Assembly (NCBI GenBank): GCA_951230915.1
Contig: OX579641.1
Location: 5,828,001-5,892,000, forward strand
DNA from: Antitrichia curtipendula
Lineage: Eukaryota; Streptophyta; Bryopsida; Hypnales; Leucodontaceae
Direction of reading: 5' to 3'
Length of the DNA: 64,000 nt
The notes under the pieces were generated by a model. That model did not search any database. It saw only the letters and a program-made list of their open reading frames with translations, and had not been told where the DNA came from. Shown piece by piece: positions 1-11,507 of the stretch (position 1 is its first letter; each line of letters begins with the position of its first letter). The position numbers and the translations under genes were made by a program.

Positions 1-1676
1 GTTAGTTTGGAAGTGCGCAGCTAGCAGCACTTTGAAACTTCAAAATGCACTACGGCGAAGCAATGAGGAGGCATTTTGGTGAGCAAGACATCATTCACTT
101 TCGATTCAGCAGGCGTTGCTCTTCACTGCCGTCGGACACTCGGACACTTGATCTGTTCCGTAACCTGCGAGGTAGCTCCATAATACATTCAAGCATGCAT
201 GCCTAAGAGCGACCCCTATGCCGAATTACGTCACAGTGCACAATGCATACCTTGTCTTCATAATCGAAATCTAGGGTTGTCATTTTTCTAGTATTCTTGT
301 GGCACAAACCACGTAACACAAGTATGACTATCGTAGATTGAGGTCAAAGGAATAGAGAGAGGATGTACTGTACAGTACATTGTGACGCAATTAGGTGGCA
401 AACTAGCAACAGCGATGAGGTGTAATTCTCTTAAGGTATGTTTGCACTTGGTGTTAAAGGTGTTGTTAGTGAGGGTCTTAGGAATAAATTTATACCTACT
501 TCTGGACCAGATTCACATTCCAAACAACACCTCTAATATCAAGTGGGAACATATCTTTAGAGGCATCCATCCTCACAAGTTTAATACTGGCTTTGGATGT
601 GGGGAGAACACACAGCAATCTTGCACTAAGGTAGAGCCACCTATCACCAACCAGCACCCCTATCGGTAGTAAGTAGGGTGGCAGAAATGCAGCACCCCTA
701 TCGGTAGTAAGTAGGGTGGTAGAAATGCAGCACCCCTATCGGTAGTAAGTAGGGTGGCAGAAATGCAGCACAGTCTAGGACTAATTTTCAAACATGAGTT
801 CTTGATTTCCAACCATCAATTTCTCCATTCTTTTCATGACACATATGCTTGGTTTGGCGTGCCAAAGTGAACAAGAAGTAGTCTCTTAAATGAGCAATTT
901 TGGAATAGTCTACACATTGCACATGGGTCCAGGCCAACTTTTGCCTTCCAAAATTCATAGTAATTTCAGTTCAAGTGATAAAATTACCAAATTTTGGCAA
1001 CCCCCTTCATTTCTATTTCGGCACCTGTGGAAATATTTTTTTCGCCTTACTATACTGCACATCATGTCTCCAATTGCTTATTTGGTCAGTTATGGGTGCT
1101 TTTATAATACTTGTATTAAAGGAATCATTCTCCACAATGATAATTCTAGGAGCAGGCAAACATATCTACAAACAAATATAAGCAATAAATGTACCCATTG
1201 TCAACCGCAACCCATACCCAACTTGTAGGGGGCATTGTTTTCAACCAAGGCTAGATCCAATTTCCAACCGAAGCTTGAAATATGTTTTTATCTCCTTTTC
1301 AACGTTGGAACTAAGGTTGAAGCATCCATTGTCAACACACCGGGTACTTGACTTGTAGGGTGCGCTATTTCCAACCTTAGTCTAGAATTCAAGCTTTGAA
1401 TGTGTTTTTTTTGTCCTTATCAAAATTGGGATTAATAAGGTTATGATACATGTCTTGTAGTAGTGAGCAAGAAAGTAGCAAGTAGTTCTTGATTGATTGG
1501 AATTGGAAGACTCTAGACATTGGCTATGGGTCAAGAGTACTTTTTGGCTCCCAAAATTCATAGTAACTTCAATTTTGGAAATAAAACTTTGAATAATTTA
1601 GAATACCTATATTTTCTATCTTACTACATGGCAAAAAATTCCATCACCTCATACTCCTCACCATTTGCTCTAAATA
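1..1676. other. Flanking repeat-rich DNA left of the outer element
   Basis: No convincing gene. It holds a 38-bp tandem repeat (654-767), two diverged copies of one repeat (about 905-1,050 and 1,513-1,635, sharing AAAATTCATAGTAA), and an internal duplication (about 1,225-1,311 and 1,352-1,430, both starting ACTTGTAGGG). A third copy of the 905/1,513 repeat lies outside the right end of the outer element, at about 45,330-45,440. The ORF-like stretches here are short and look like chance. Confidence 0.6.
654..767. repeat. 38-bp tandem repeat, three copies
   Basis: Three near-identical 38-bp units at 654-691, 692-729 and 730-767, each beginning GCACCCCTATCGGTAGTAAG. Only one substitution is visible, so the expansion is recent. 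Confidence 0.95.
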
Positions 1677-1704
1677 AACACTGAATTAGACATTTTTGCA
1701 CTTG
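1677..1704 (+). repeat. Left TIR of outer element
   Basis: Twenty-eight bases match the inverted complement of 45,294-45,321 at 27 positions. The repeat runs into a perfect 20-bp palindrome at 1,696-1,715 (TTGCACTTGGCCAAGTGCAA). Related half-sites (GCCAAGTGCAA, CAAGTGCAAG) lie just inside the right end. Confidence 0.7.
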
Positions 1705-2200
1705 GCCAAGTGCAATGATCGTATGCAAAACTATTCAAAAAAAATGTGTTATCAAAAACTTGAGTACCTTCCAGATTTTCAAGAGATCAATTTTTTAATT
1801 TCATCATGCAATACTATCACTTCGAATGAAAACTCCCTATGAGGATGCAATTTCAGTTCTTCCAAGAGAAATACAAGTCCAAAACATTTATTTCTTCCTA
1901 TCATTTGCTCTCATGGATTAATTTTTCTGCTTTGTACATTGCAATTACATTCGTGTTATCATATGTACTAGTGAAATATACCATGTGTGTGGCAGTATTC
2001 ACTATAATTTTTGAAATATTTATTTATAAATCCAAAATGACATTGAAGGTTTAGCAACTACCTTCACATTTTTCAATTATATGCTCATACCAATCAAAAA
2101 CCATACAATCATTCGAACATCTTCATAATCTTCAAAACTACTACACAAGGTCTACACTCTCACACACCTTATTCTACCATCACACGTACTACTATGTCTC

Positions 2201-5200
2201 TTATAACGGCCCTGCTTCATCCGGTGTCTCTAATATTCGTGCAGATGATTGCACCAAGTCTCCTCCTTCACCTCCACCAGTTCCCTCCGCTTGATCGTGT
2301 GCACTTGGTCCATGGATTGGACTCATTGGAGGCAAAGAAATAAACTGCAACGCCGTATGCACCATGGCGCTTGCAATAGGCGTTGTCACTCCTTCTGATA
2401 AAGTTGGCGTCAAAGAAGGTTCTTCCAAGATGGAAGTCACTCGGTGATAAATGTATTGTGGTCCTTCACTTGTCCGAGTGAATCGAACATTGTCCCTATT
2501 ACGATAATATCCTTCACCATCCGAGACAAAGCTCATTTGATCCAATTGGCTGAATGTTGACAACGCTGACATAGACTCCGTTTGTGCTGTTGTATCTGCA
2601 TTTTCTCCCACGTCCTCTTCAACTTGTTCCGGTTCCACGTTGTCCACCTCCTCAACTACTTCTGCAACAACAAAATCCGGGTCTTGCTCTACTTTCATCA
2701 AGTTTGCTTGGTCTCCACGGGCGTCACTAAACGCATCAGTGTCACGAGAACCTAAACTTCGGCCAACACTTGGTAATCTGTCAGACTGTGTCCGCTCGGC
2801 ATCACTCTCATCTTCGTTTGTCGATGAGGCTCCCGAATCAATTGCTTTAGCTTTCCCCTTGCGCTGTCCCCTTCTGTTCTTTTGAACTCTCCCTTCTTCA
2901 TCGGAGGAGTCCCTAGATGACCGCGTTAGTCTTTCAACTCTACTTGGTGGCACACCTCCATATGCTTCAGAAACACTAGGACCGGGCAAGCTCTCTTCTC
3001 TAGTCAACACCTGTGAGGGTCTGCGTTCAGCGGCCATACTCACACTGTTCACCATCACCAACTTCTCCCTATATATCGATTGCAATTTGTCGTACACAAA
3101 TTGCGTTTTCAACGAGACACCTTTGATGATGATAACATCATTGCCCACATATCCTGTCTCCAAAATCCCTCGCACTACCATTGTGATGCCTAATGTTACC
3201 AACCCCCAATTCCGCGGCAAATACATTTGTACCAATCTCTTCAACTCCGTTGGTGTCCTCTCAAACTTGTCTTGCGCTCGAGGCATCACTTCTGTACTCC
3301 AAGAGTCTTGAAATATAACATGTAAGTCATCCGTACTGCTAGGAAGGTTTTCCATGAACCCACTCTCCTTGGGATAATTCATGATGATGACAATGCCACC
3401 AACGGGTTGTACACCACGGCGTCGTTGCTCGCCATGACGCAGATCATTCACGTATGAGGACACTGTTTCTGCTTGAAATATCCAAGAACCTTGGAGCACG
3501 TGGCAACCCTCTGGCAACGCCATCCTCGACTCCATCGCTTCGTCAAAGGATACGCCTGGCGGAAACAGAAACACAGCATTCCAACGAAAAATGCAAGACA
3601 TCCAGTTTCTGAGTTGCTGCATAACCTTGCTGTAATCCTCGTTCGACCATGGTATGTCTGCCCCTTGTGAACCTCCGCGTCTACAATCAAAAATCCATAA
3701 ACATAGTTTGCCAAGTTCAATGTACTCGTCTTCAAAGAACCCTCCTCTACATCTCACGTGAAATGAGGCTTCCTGCTCTTCGTGTTGCACTACAGAGATT
3801 ACAACTTGTCAATTCCAACGAGCATTTGATACATCCTCGACATCTCGACCATATCCCGCATACCCTTTGCGACCCGCTCGGATATCCACAAAGTGTTGCC
3901 TAACAAAAGCTGGGACGGCATTCTCTAAACTGCTCAGCATTTGAACTGTCGTCACTGCAGGAAAACACCACGAGGTCTTCGTGTCATTATTCAAAGTCCT
4001 CCCCATCAAGATGAACTGTCTTCCTTCGGAATCTCCATACTTGCTTGCGTTGATGGAGAAGAAATCATTCATGGACGATGGATTTTCATCCCCTGCTTCT
4101 ACCATAAGAAACCGAATTTGGTTTCTGATGGCATCTTTCCGCTGTACTTTTTCCACCGCATACGCTATTGTACCTTTGGAGGGGTTTGCGGAAGCAGCAT
4201 CATTGAAATAGTATCGCTGCGAAGGACGCTTTTCGTTCACTACATCCTTTGCAGACATCTCTTTCACCACACGTACATAGTTCTCCGTAGAGATGCTGTT
4301 CAACGGCCTCCACCACGTCTTCTCCATCCTCTTCCGCTTTGGGTTTCCATCCACTGTGACATCCAGATTTTGATCTCTAGCCATCTTCTTCCATTTAATT
4401 TTTGTCTTCTTGCTGAAAAATAATTTTCCGTCCTCATAATCTTTGCACACCCGCAAGATAGCCTTATAAGACTCCTCTTCTTCATGCCAAGCATGGCGTG
4501 TATAGTCCACCATCTTCCTCGACAACTCCCCCAACGATACATTCTTTGATAAGCTCTGACTCAAATGTAATGCACTCGCTGCCATTGTCAACGCTTTTGT
4601 TCTGTATGCACCGTCAGCCCGAGTAGCCACACTTGGACTTCCACATGCTTTCCATATGTCGCGCAGTTTGATGAGATTTTCGTAATGCGTGGTGAAGAAT
4701 TTCCTGTCAAACTCCTTTGCATTTATTTTGACAGACGCTTCTATATAAAACTGAGGGTTGTTGTACACCACAAACTTTGCTTTCCGGCTCACAAACAGCG
4801 CATGATACTCTTCATTGGACAAATGTCCCTCTTCCTTCTTCCGTTCAGCTCATTTACAAGCACAAACAATATGTTGGCCATCTACTGGCTCCCACACAAT
4901 ATTGCTCTCCAACCACCTTCTCTGCAATGCGGTGCTCGAGAGCGATGAATCCGCTCGGCAATGTTTCAAATACACGGCTTCGAATTCACGTGCAGCCCCT
5001 TCTTGGCTGAATGGTACCTCTGTCATCTCCATCTCTCCCTCGTCATTCCTACTGTCAAAGCGATATGCTATGGGACAAAGGGTAATCGCACTTACTCCAT
5101 CAGCTTCGGATCCCTTGAGGCGTTCGTACATTTCATTCACACGCCAATCCATTAGCACCTGTGGTTTGTCTCTGCGTTAGCCACATCGCGGATGCTATCG

Positions 5201-6579
5201 ATCCTCGCATCAAAAATCAGACTCTGTCCCCATATATATCCTGCTCTGTACTCGGTCTCAGTTGGAAAAACAACAGGAACTTTCGTAATGTTCTTTGACA
5301 ATACTCTTCTAGGCTCTTGCTCTGGTTCGCCTTCAAAGGACTCAAAATCAGTAATAGCATTTTTGCCATCATTTCCTTGTGGAGGTCGGCTTTGTAAGGC
5401 TGCTCTTTGACGACGTATATGTGCTGTTGTTTGCTTCCTAGCGCCTTGCTCTTCTACAGCATCCGATGCACGAATGCGACGCCCTGCTTGGTCTTCTGAG
5501 ATGTCTTCCACTGCAGAATCACGTTGCAACTCATCCCCACCATGTCCTCTACCAGCACCCCGTCCCCTACCAGCACCCCATCCTGCACGATTGGCAATCC
5601 TTGCAGCCTCCACGTTCGCCACTACAACACGTGACCTGTAAACTCTTGCATTTGTGCCAACTCTTGCTTGTCTTGATCTTGATCCTGATCCAACTTCTGT
5701 GACTGTGGTTGGAGCTCTTTCTTCTCCTTCACTTGGAAGCTCAAGAAAAAACGGGGATTCACTTGGTACAAGATTCTGAGTTGCCTCCCCCCTCGATTGC
5801 AACGATTCTTCTGCAACTTCCATCTCCACTACTGGTGGCCTCACTACTGCGCTCACTTGCACTTGTACCTCTTCATTATCACCTGTAGGTTGAACAACAA
5901 CATCGGTTGTTGCAGATTGCAGGCGCTGCCGCTGTGCCCTCGGTCTACCAGAAATATCCCCCTCATTTGCATGGATTGCTAATCCCCTTTCAACAGCAGC
6001 TCGCTTGCAGTTTCATTCATCCAGTGGAACCCAATTTGGATTCATTGGTGTAGCAAGATCCTGATATATTTCATTCAAATCTTCTGGATCTCTTGGTGCA
6101 GGCCGCTCTTGCACAACACCTGGGTTCACCCTTTCTAATTCTTCACGGCTTAGAATCTCCCGGTATCGATGACGCAGTGCTCGCACTTGTTCTGAGGTCA
6201 TCCCCATGAATTTTTGAACCGATCCCTCTCGTTTAACCTGCAATTCATGAGGCACTTTCTTCCAATCTTTTGCCACACTCTTTAAGCTACGCATCGGACT
6301 AAGAACTAAGAGAAGTTGTGGCGGAACCGGAGCCATCATGAATATCTTCTTCAGTTTATACTTTTCAAGTGCCGTTTCTGTTGTGGTCATCGACACAATC
6401 AGTCCTCCGTTAGCGGTGCCCGTGAGGCCTTCAATGACTCCATGTGAGGACGCCAATGCAGACTCATAACGCCCCTGCCCAATTGGGAAATCTGTGATCC
6501 ACAAAGAAGACCTGTCATTGTCGTTTGCTACGATCCACCATCCGTGCTCCAACCACTTCGAATGCATCTTCGGTGCCAT
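2201..6579 (-). pseudogene. ParB-like / beta-class DNA-methyltransferase-like protein of outer element (broken)
   Basis: One long frame runs leftward from ATG 6,579 to a stop at 2,201. It is interrupted by in-frame TGA codons at 6,015-6,013, 4,852-4,850 and 3,811-3,809 and by a single-base frameshift near 5,155-5,170. In order it holds an N-terminal domain, an Arg/Gly-rich linker (about 5,560-5,500), a ParB-like core ending in DGQHIVCACK (about 4,885), a helical region, a methyltransferase-like domain with IFDCRRGG at the motif IV position (about 3,690) and GNDVIIIKG at the motif I position (about 3,130), then an acidic tail. Motif IV preceding motif I is the permuted beta-class order. The catalytic (D/N)PP(Y/W) and the FxGxG-type motif are both lost, so methylation activity is unlikely. 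Homologous by layout to the genes at 10,756-18,008 and 59,498-64,000. Confidence 0.7.
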
Positions 6580-8251
6580 GATGTCCTAAAAATGGAAGTT
6601 CAAAGAAACTTTAGCATTCATTGACGTTCTCAAGAGTTTTCAAATACACTAGATTAAATTAAAAATTATAATTCAAATTTAGTTATAAAATTTGAAAAAC
6701 ACAATATTGTTGTGGATAATTTTGAAAAACATATGCAATAAGAAAATTGAAAATTCTTTTCATGTTACTACATGTAATTATAGAGAGGACCGAGCTCACC
6801 AATGAAAAAAAAAATCTATTCCAACAACAATCCAATCTTTGAAATCAAATCCACTTATTTCCCAATAATACTTGGTCTATGCATGACAAAGAATATCACA
6901 ATTGCTCTAACAAATCCCCTACACTTTCAATCTAAAAAAACTAAATATGATTGGCATGTGAAAATCTTATATATCTCTTCTCAGTAGAACATTACATGTA
7001 TGATTTTATCATCACCTTTATATGCTGTTCCTTGGTCTACCAAATAAAGTAAAATCATTTCCACACTTCAAAGTAAAAATTCACTTATAAAAACCTTTTA
7101 GAGCCTCTTTCCGTTCCTGAACTCCCAATTCAAAACTCATTTAACTCATTTAAATGAGTGTTTTTAGATATTGTTATGTTATTTTGGTGACACTGTGTTT
7201 GAGTTTAATAAAAATTCATAAATTAAAGATCTAATGTCTATTTGCTTTCAATGTCTCCTTTGTTGATAGTAGCTCAACAAATTATTTATGTATATGATTG
7301 ACATCACTTCTACTATAGATTTCTAAATAAAAAAACAAAACAAGAGTTCAACTTTGGTCCAACTACAATATACGTAAAATATTGGTATAGAATGCTACAA
7401 CAGCAGAACGAATTGAAGAACCATTTATACAGTAACAACGGCCTAGAAAGAAAACCAAAAGAAATTTAGTGAAAAGAGAAAAATAAATAATTCACAAAAA
7501 TTTACATTTCGCTTGAGAACTTGCGCTTGAGAACCTTTGGAATATAAGGTAGTTGTAATGTCATACTTTATAAACTATTCATAGACAAAGTCATCATAGG
7601 TGGTATATTTAAATACTTTCTAGCTGTTACTAAATATCTACTCATAAATTTATTGTAGTTAAAAATACAAGTATTGTTGATTTATGTTAAGTATCCACCT
7701 ACGTGACGATTTAAGTGGTTTATGGAATTGTTTTTTTGAAAAATTATAGAAATTACATACCACATCTGCAAAATCTATTTTTTGAAATAGTCATCCTTTT
7801 CAGTCGTCAATACTACAAATATATAAATAGCAAGAAAAATTAGATCCAACTATGCTAAATTGCTAAAACATGACAGTTTTCCCTGTTTACGATTTGAACG
7901 TGCAATCTCTAATCAAATAGTCCTAGGAGTCCAAATATGTACTTGAATTGTCTTTACATCTACAAAATGATCATGTACTCTACATGTATGGTACTATAGT
8001 ATACAATAATTACATTGAGATGACAAAATGACATTCAAATAGAAGATGTTAATTGTCAATTATCAATCCAATTGATAATTTTTTGTCAAATTCTTGTGCA
8101 TAATTTATAGTCCATAAGTCAAATAGGATACTGTAGACATGGTTCGCTATGGTACTTTATAACTTCTAAAGTGCCCAAAACAACATATTTTGGTATTGAT
8201 TACACTTTGAAGTTAAAATAAAATCTTACCAAAAAATTATTTTTATTCTTA
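6580..8251. other. AT-rich noncoding stretch of outer element
   Basis: No gene, RNA or strong repeat recognised. It lies between the 5' end of the outer ParB-methyltransferase pseudogene and the inner element's insertion point. Confidence 0.6.
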
Positions 8252-8276
8252 TGCCCTATTTAACTACTTTTGGACT
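8246..8276 (+). repeat. Target duplication TTCTTA + left TIR of inner element
   Basis: TTCTTA (8,246-8,251) is followed by the 25-bp TIR at 8,252-8,276. The TIR is a perfect inverted match to 32,809-32,833. Identity stops abruptly after GGACT. Confidence 0.88.
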
Positions 8277-8876
8277 TTGGGCCCAATTTCGGACTTTTTG
8301 GAAGATATCCCATGATGATTACAACCTACATTATGGAAAAAATCACCGTCATGATGTTGAAAGTAGCTAGGATAATAGGTAATTGAACACATATGTATAT
8401 TAAAAGCCATATAACAGAACGCGCTTTAGCATTGTAAGCGTTTAGGGTGCGTTTTTTGCTGTTTTACTCATTGAAACAAATCCATCATCTAGGAATTTCA
8501 TGATGTAGAGATTGAAATACTTGTCCACAAATTTACTTCTGGAAATTGCAGACCATGTGTAAATATTGTGAATTCAAATGCTAACGTGTCTACATGTTTA
8601 TTTCGTTAGAAGCATTGAGATCCACAACAAAATGGAGGTATGAAATCCATCACTGAAATTGGGAATTGGAGATCAAGAGATCTCCAGATGAAATTCCCAT
8701 AGCATTATACAGGCATACATGATGACATGTTCAATGCATTCAAATAGAGAGATTTCTGCAAAATAGAGACAATTGTATAGTGAAGTAAGGTGAAATCACC
8801 ACAATTCATTCGTAAAGATACACCAAAGCATACTTAGGCGTGCGCCTCTGAAATGAATATGAAATTAGCTTGCATT

Positions 8877-9476
8877 TCAGAGTCTACTGTACAAGCTATT
8901 GGGGTCATCTCTAACATGTACGACCGGGGGGATTAAATGCATCCGCATGTTCATAGGATCTATATCAAGGAAATGAACCGTTCGATTCCTAAGTACCTCC
9001 CTGGCATGAGGATCACTAACGAGGGTCTTCAATACATGTCGACGATGAGGATGATGGAGTTGCAACTTGCAATGTAAATCACATCCACAAGTTATCCGCC
9101 ATAACCTCGAAATAAGTTTTTGTGGAAGAAAACGTGCAAGAATCTCTTTCAATGACGACCAATGCATATTCGACCAGAGGAAAACGGAAGTCGTTGTCAG
9201 CAGAAGACTAATGAACGCCTCGAAGCGTGATAATGTCTTCACATTAATCTGGAGATCCGAAGGAGAATCGCCACTGAAGAGAGCACCCGTGAGTACCAGG
9301 ATCACCACCGCCTGCAAAGAACAACACCCGCCCACAGCCAAGGACACAATACCTATAATGAAAAAAAACGTGACCTTAATTATCGAGAGATTTCCTGATG
9401 GAATATGTCCTATGAAACTGTCTGTAGCATACCCGAACAAGGGATCAGTGTTCCATGAACTGCAGTAATCAAGCAT
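8877..9476 (-). CDS. Hypothetical membrane protein ORF in inner element
   Basis: An ATG-started 199-codon frame with no internal stop. Residues about 30-66 are strongly hydrophobic (FFFIIGIVSLAVGGCC followed by VVILVLTGALF), and a second segment lies near residues 88-103, suggesting two or three membrane spans. The C-terminus is polar (MNMRMHLIPPVVHVRDD). Two 18-bp palindromes fall inside it and are read as SGNLSI and SGDSPSD, so the frame either tolerates the repeats or is partly spurious. Sequence upstream to about 10,120 also contains hydrophobic minus-strand frames that might be further exons. I recognise no family. It is the last ORF before the left TIR, downstream of the phosphatase domain. 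Confidence 0.4.
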   Translation of the reverse strand: MLDYCSSWNTDPLFGYATDSFIGHIPSGNLSIIKVTFFFIIGIVSLAVGGCCSLQAVVILVLTGALFSGDSPSDLQINVKTLSRFEAFISLLLTTTSVFLWSNMHWSSLKEILARFLPQKLISRLWRITCGCDLHCKLQLHHPHRRHVLKTLVSDPHAREVLRNRTVHFLDIDPMNMRMHLIPPVVHVRDDPNSLYSRL

Positions 9477-10755
9477 TCCGATTTACTAATAAAACTATAA
9501 AGAAGAACGCAGAAAATAATTTGTACTTCCGATGACCCCCAGAAGCTTTGGGAAAAAATGTGAGACTTGTGTAATTTTGCTCCCATCGGTTCAAAGTAAT
9601 TCCGAGATGATCGAGAGAAGTAGGGCTCCATTATTAAGTGAACTGCTTATGGAGAATGTAGATCATTCATAAACTAAAATGAACTAAAAAACTACCTCCA
9701 CATGTGGTGGTAGAATCAGAGGAATAGAATTCAGACCGAGGTAAACCATGAAGATCCGTATCCTGAAATCCCGTGATGCAGATTGTAAAAGAGTAATACA
9801 CTCGTACCCGAAAAGCAGAATTATCAAACATCAGGAGATCTCCGGATGAGGTAATAGACGAGCTTATTACAAAATAACATCCGAAGAGTTTATGCAGAAG
9901 GGAACTGAACCAGTGTCCATATTACTGATGGACAAATGAGTTGGTAAGGAAAAAAAATATTGTAAGAACGAATTCCAAGCGAAAGAAATGAGAAACAAAA
10001 CAATGATACCATACGCACTCAGAATAAAGATATGACATGTATAAGGAATCATGTAACGGGAGATCTCCTGATGAAGAGTTAGCAGTGGGAGGGCTAGGGG
10101 CCCTAACTTACCACCATTCAAATACGATTAAAATTATTCCAAGGGAGGTAGAGGGGTAATAGAATAGCGAGAGCGTAAATGAAGTATCTGACAAAAACAT
10201 AATGAAGGACTCATAAAACGGAGAGCATTTGTGAGACAAATCAGACATCTACATCTCTTCCGAGAAAATCCTAAAACTACACAAATTTAACGAACTGAGT
10301 CTGCCCGAAGGATTATCATTTACATATTATAGGATCATGGAAAACAGACGGCCATACTAAGAAATAACAACCACATTAGCGAATTCGCTGGAAATTCCCA
10401 TCATACCGATCACAGACATTAGAAAACAGTAACTCACAGAAGAGACGGAACATAGAGTACTTTAATGAGAAAACAAGAATAGCTTGGTATTCGACTACAA
10501 GAACACTGAAGTTGCAGAAAGCATCGTGAGATATCACGATGATCGCATTACTATGAAGATTACATGTAAATTTATGAGGCCACCCAGTTTGTCTGTTATG
10601 GACATAAGCGTCGAAGTCAGTTACAGAAGATGCATTTACTATGATTATAGTCTTTTCTACCAATATTGTGAGACCCAACATCTCTACTTATATAGAAGTC
10701 CCAGATATCATCGTGAGATCTCCAAATAACGCCTACCGAGTATGAAAAAACAGCC

Positions 10756-11411
10756 CTATTTAGGAATTCCACCCAGAATACTCTTTGCCAGCCTGGAAAA
10801 CTTAATCTCCGACCTCTGACCACCCGGAAGTGGATGGTTCAAGACGTAGGAGACGACACTCTCGTTTGACTGAAGCAGACCCTGAAGCCATGGCTTCAAC
10901 TGCCCCTCCAAGAAGTAGTCCCTCAGATCACCGGCCCATGTTTTCGGATGAACGGCGGTGCATGGATCATTCAGGAGGTTCTTAATCGGACTGTCATCAA
11001 TTAGAAGAACATTGTCTAAGGAATTCAAATTCGCGATACTGGCGAAGGTGGTCAGATCCTTCAGAAAGTAGGGCCTATCCGGATTGTTGCGGTCTCTAAA
11101 GGACGACACCCTGCAATCCTCCTGCGAGAGAACAATGAGGTCTGCTGCTTTAAATGAGGTGGGCCGCAGAAGGGTATCTAGTAGAGACCTCACATTCCGG
11201 CTCAAAGCGCTGCTCCAGAACGCAACGGCTGCATGTCTACGCAACCAGTCAAGGAACTCTACAACACCCGGACGGGGTACAATCTTGCGTTGATTAAGAT
11301 CATCAAAAGATCTGTGAAGAAGAAGCCCATTCAGGTCAAGGACCACAGAGTACCGTCTGAAAACTACCTCTCTCGATGACCTCGCCATAGGCAAGGAAGG
11401 CATTCCAAGCT
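10756..11411 (-). CDS. FCP1/SCP-type HAD phosphatase domain (3' exon of ParB-MTase gene)
   Basis: Starts at an intron acceptor (TTTTGCAG before 11,411) and ends at a TAG at 10,758-10,756. The fold is that of NLI-interacting-factor/FCP1-like phosphatases of the HAD superfamily: motif I VVLDLNGLLL, the PRPGVVEFLDWL stretch, motif II AFWSSA, a conserved Lys before the last motif (YFLKDL), and motif III/IV VLLIDDSP. The LDLNGLL form is common in plant members of this family, so the protein may be active on phospho-Ser/Thr substrates. The donor at 11,508 leaves phase 1 and this exon supplies the other two bases, so it splices in frame onto the upstream linker. No equivalent domain is seen in the outer element's gene, suggesting capture of a host gene. 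Confidence 0.75.
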
Positions 11412-11507
11412 CTGCAAAAGACAAAATAAAAATGTAGTTAGAGTCAATTCAGGAGACATAGCTTTAAAACAAGATATGATACAAAGAAATAGTACAGTCT
11501 CAAGCAC

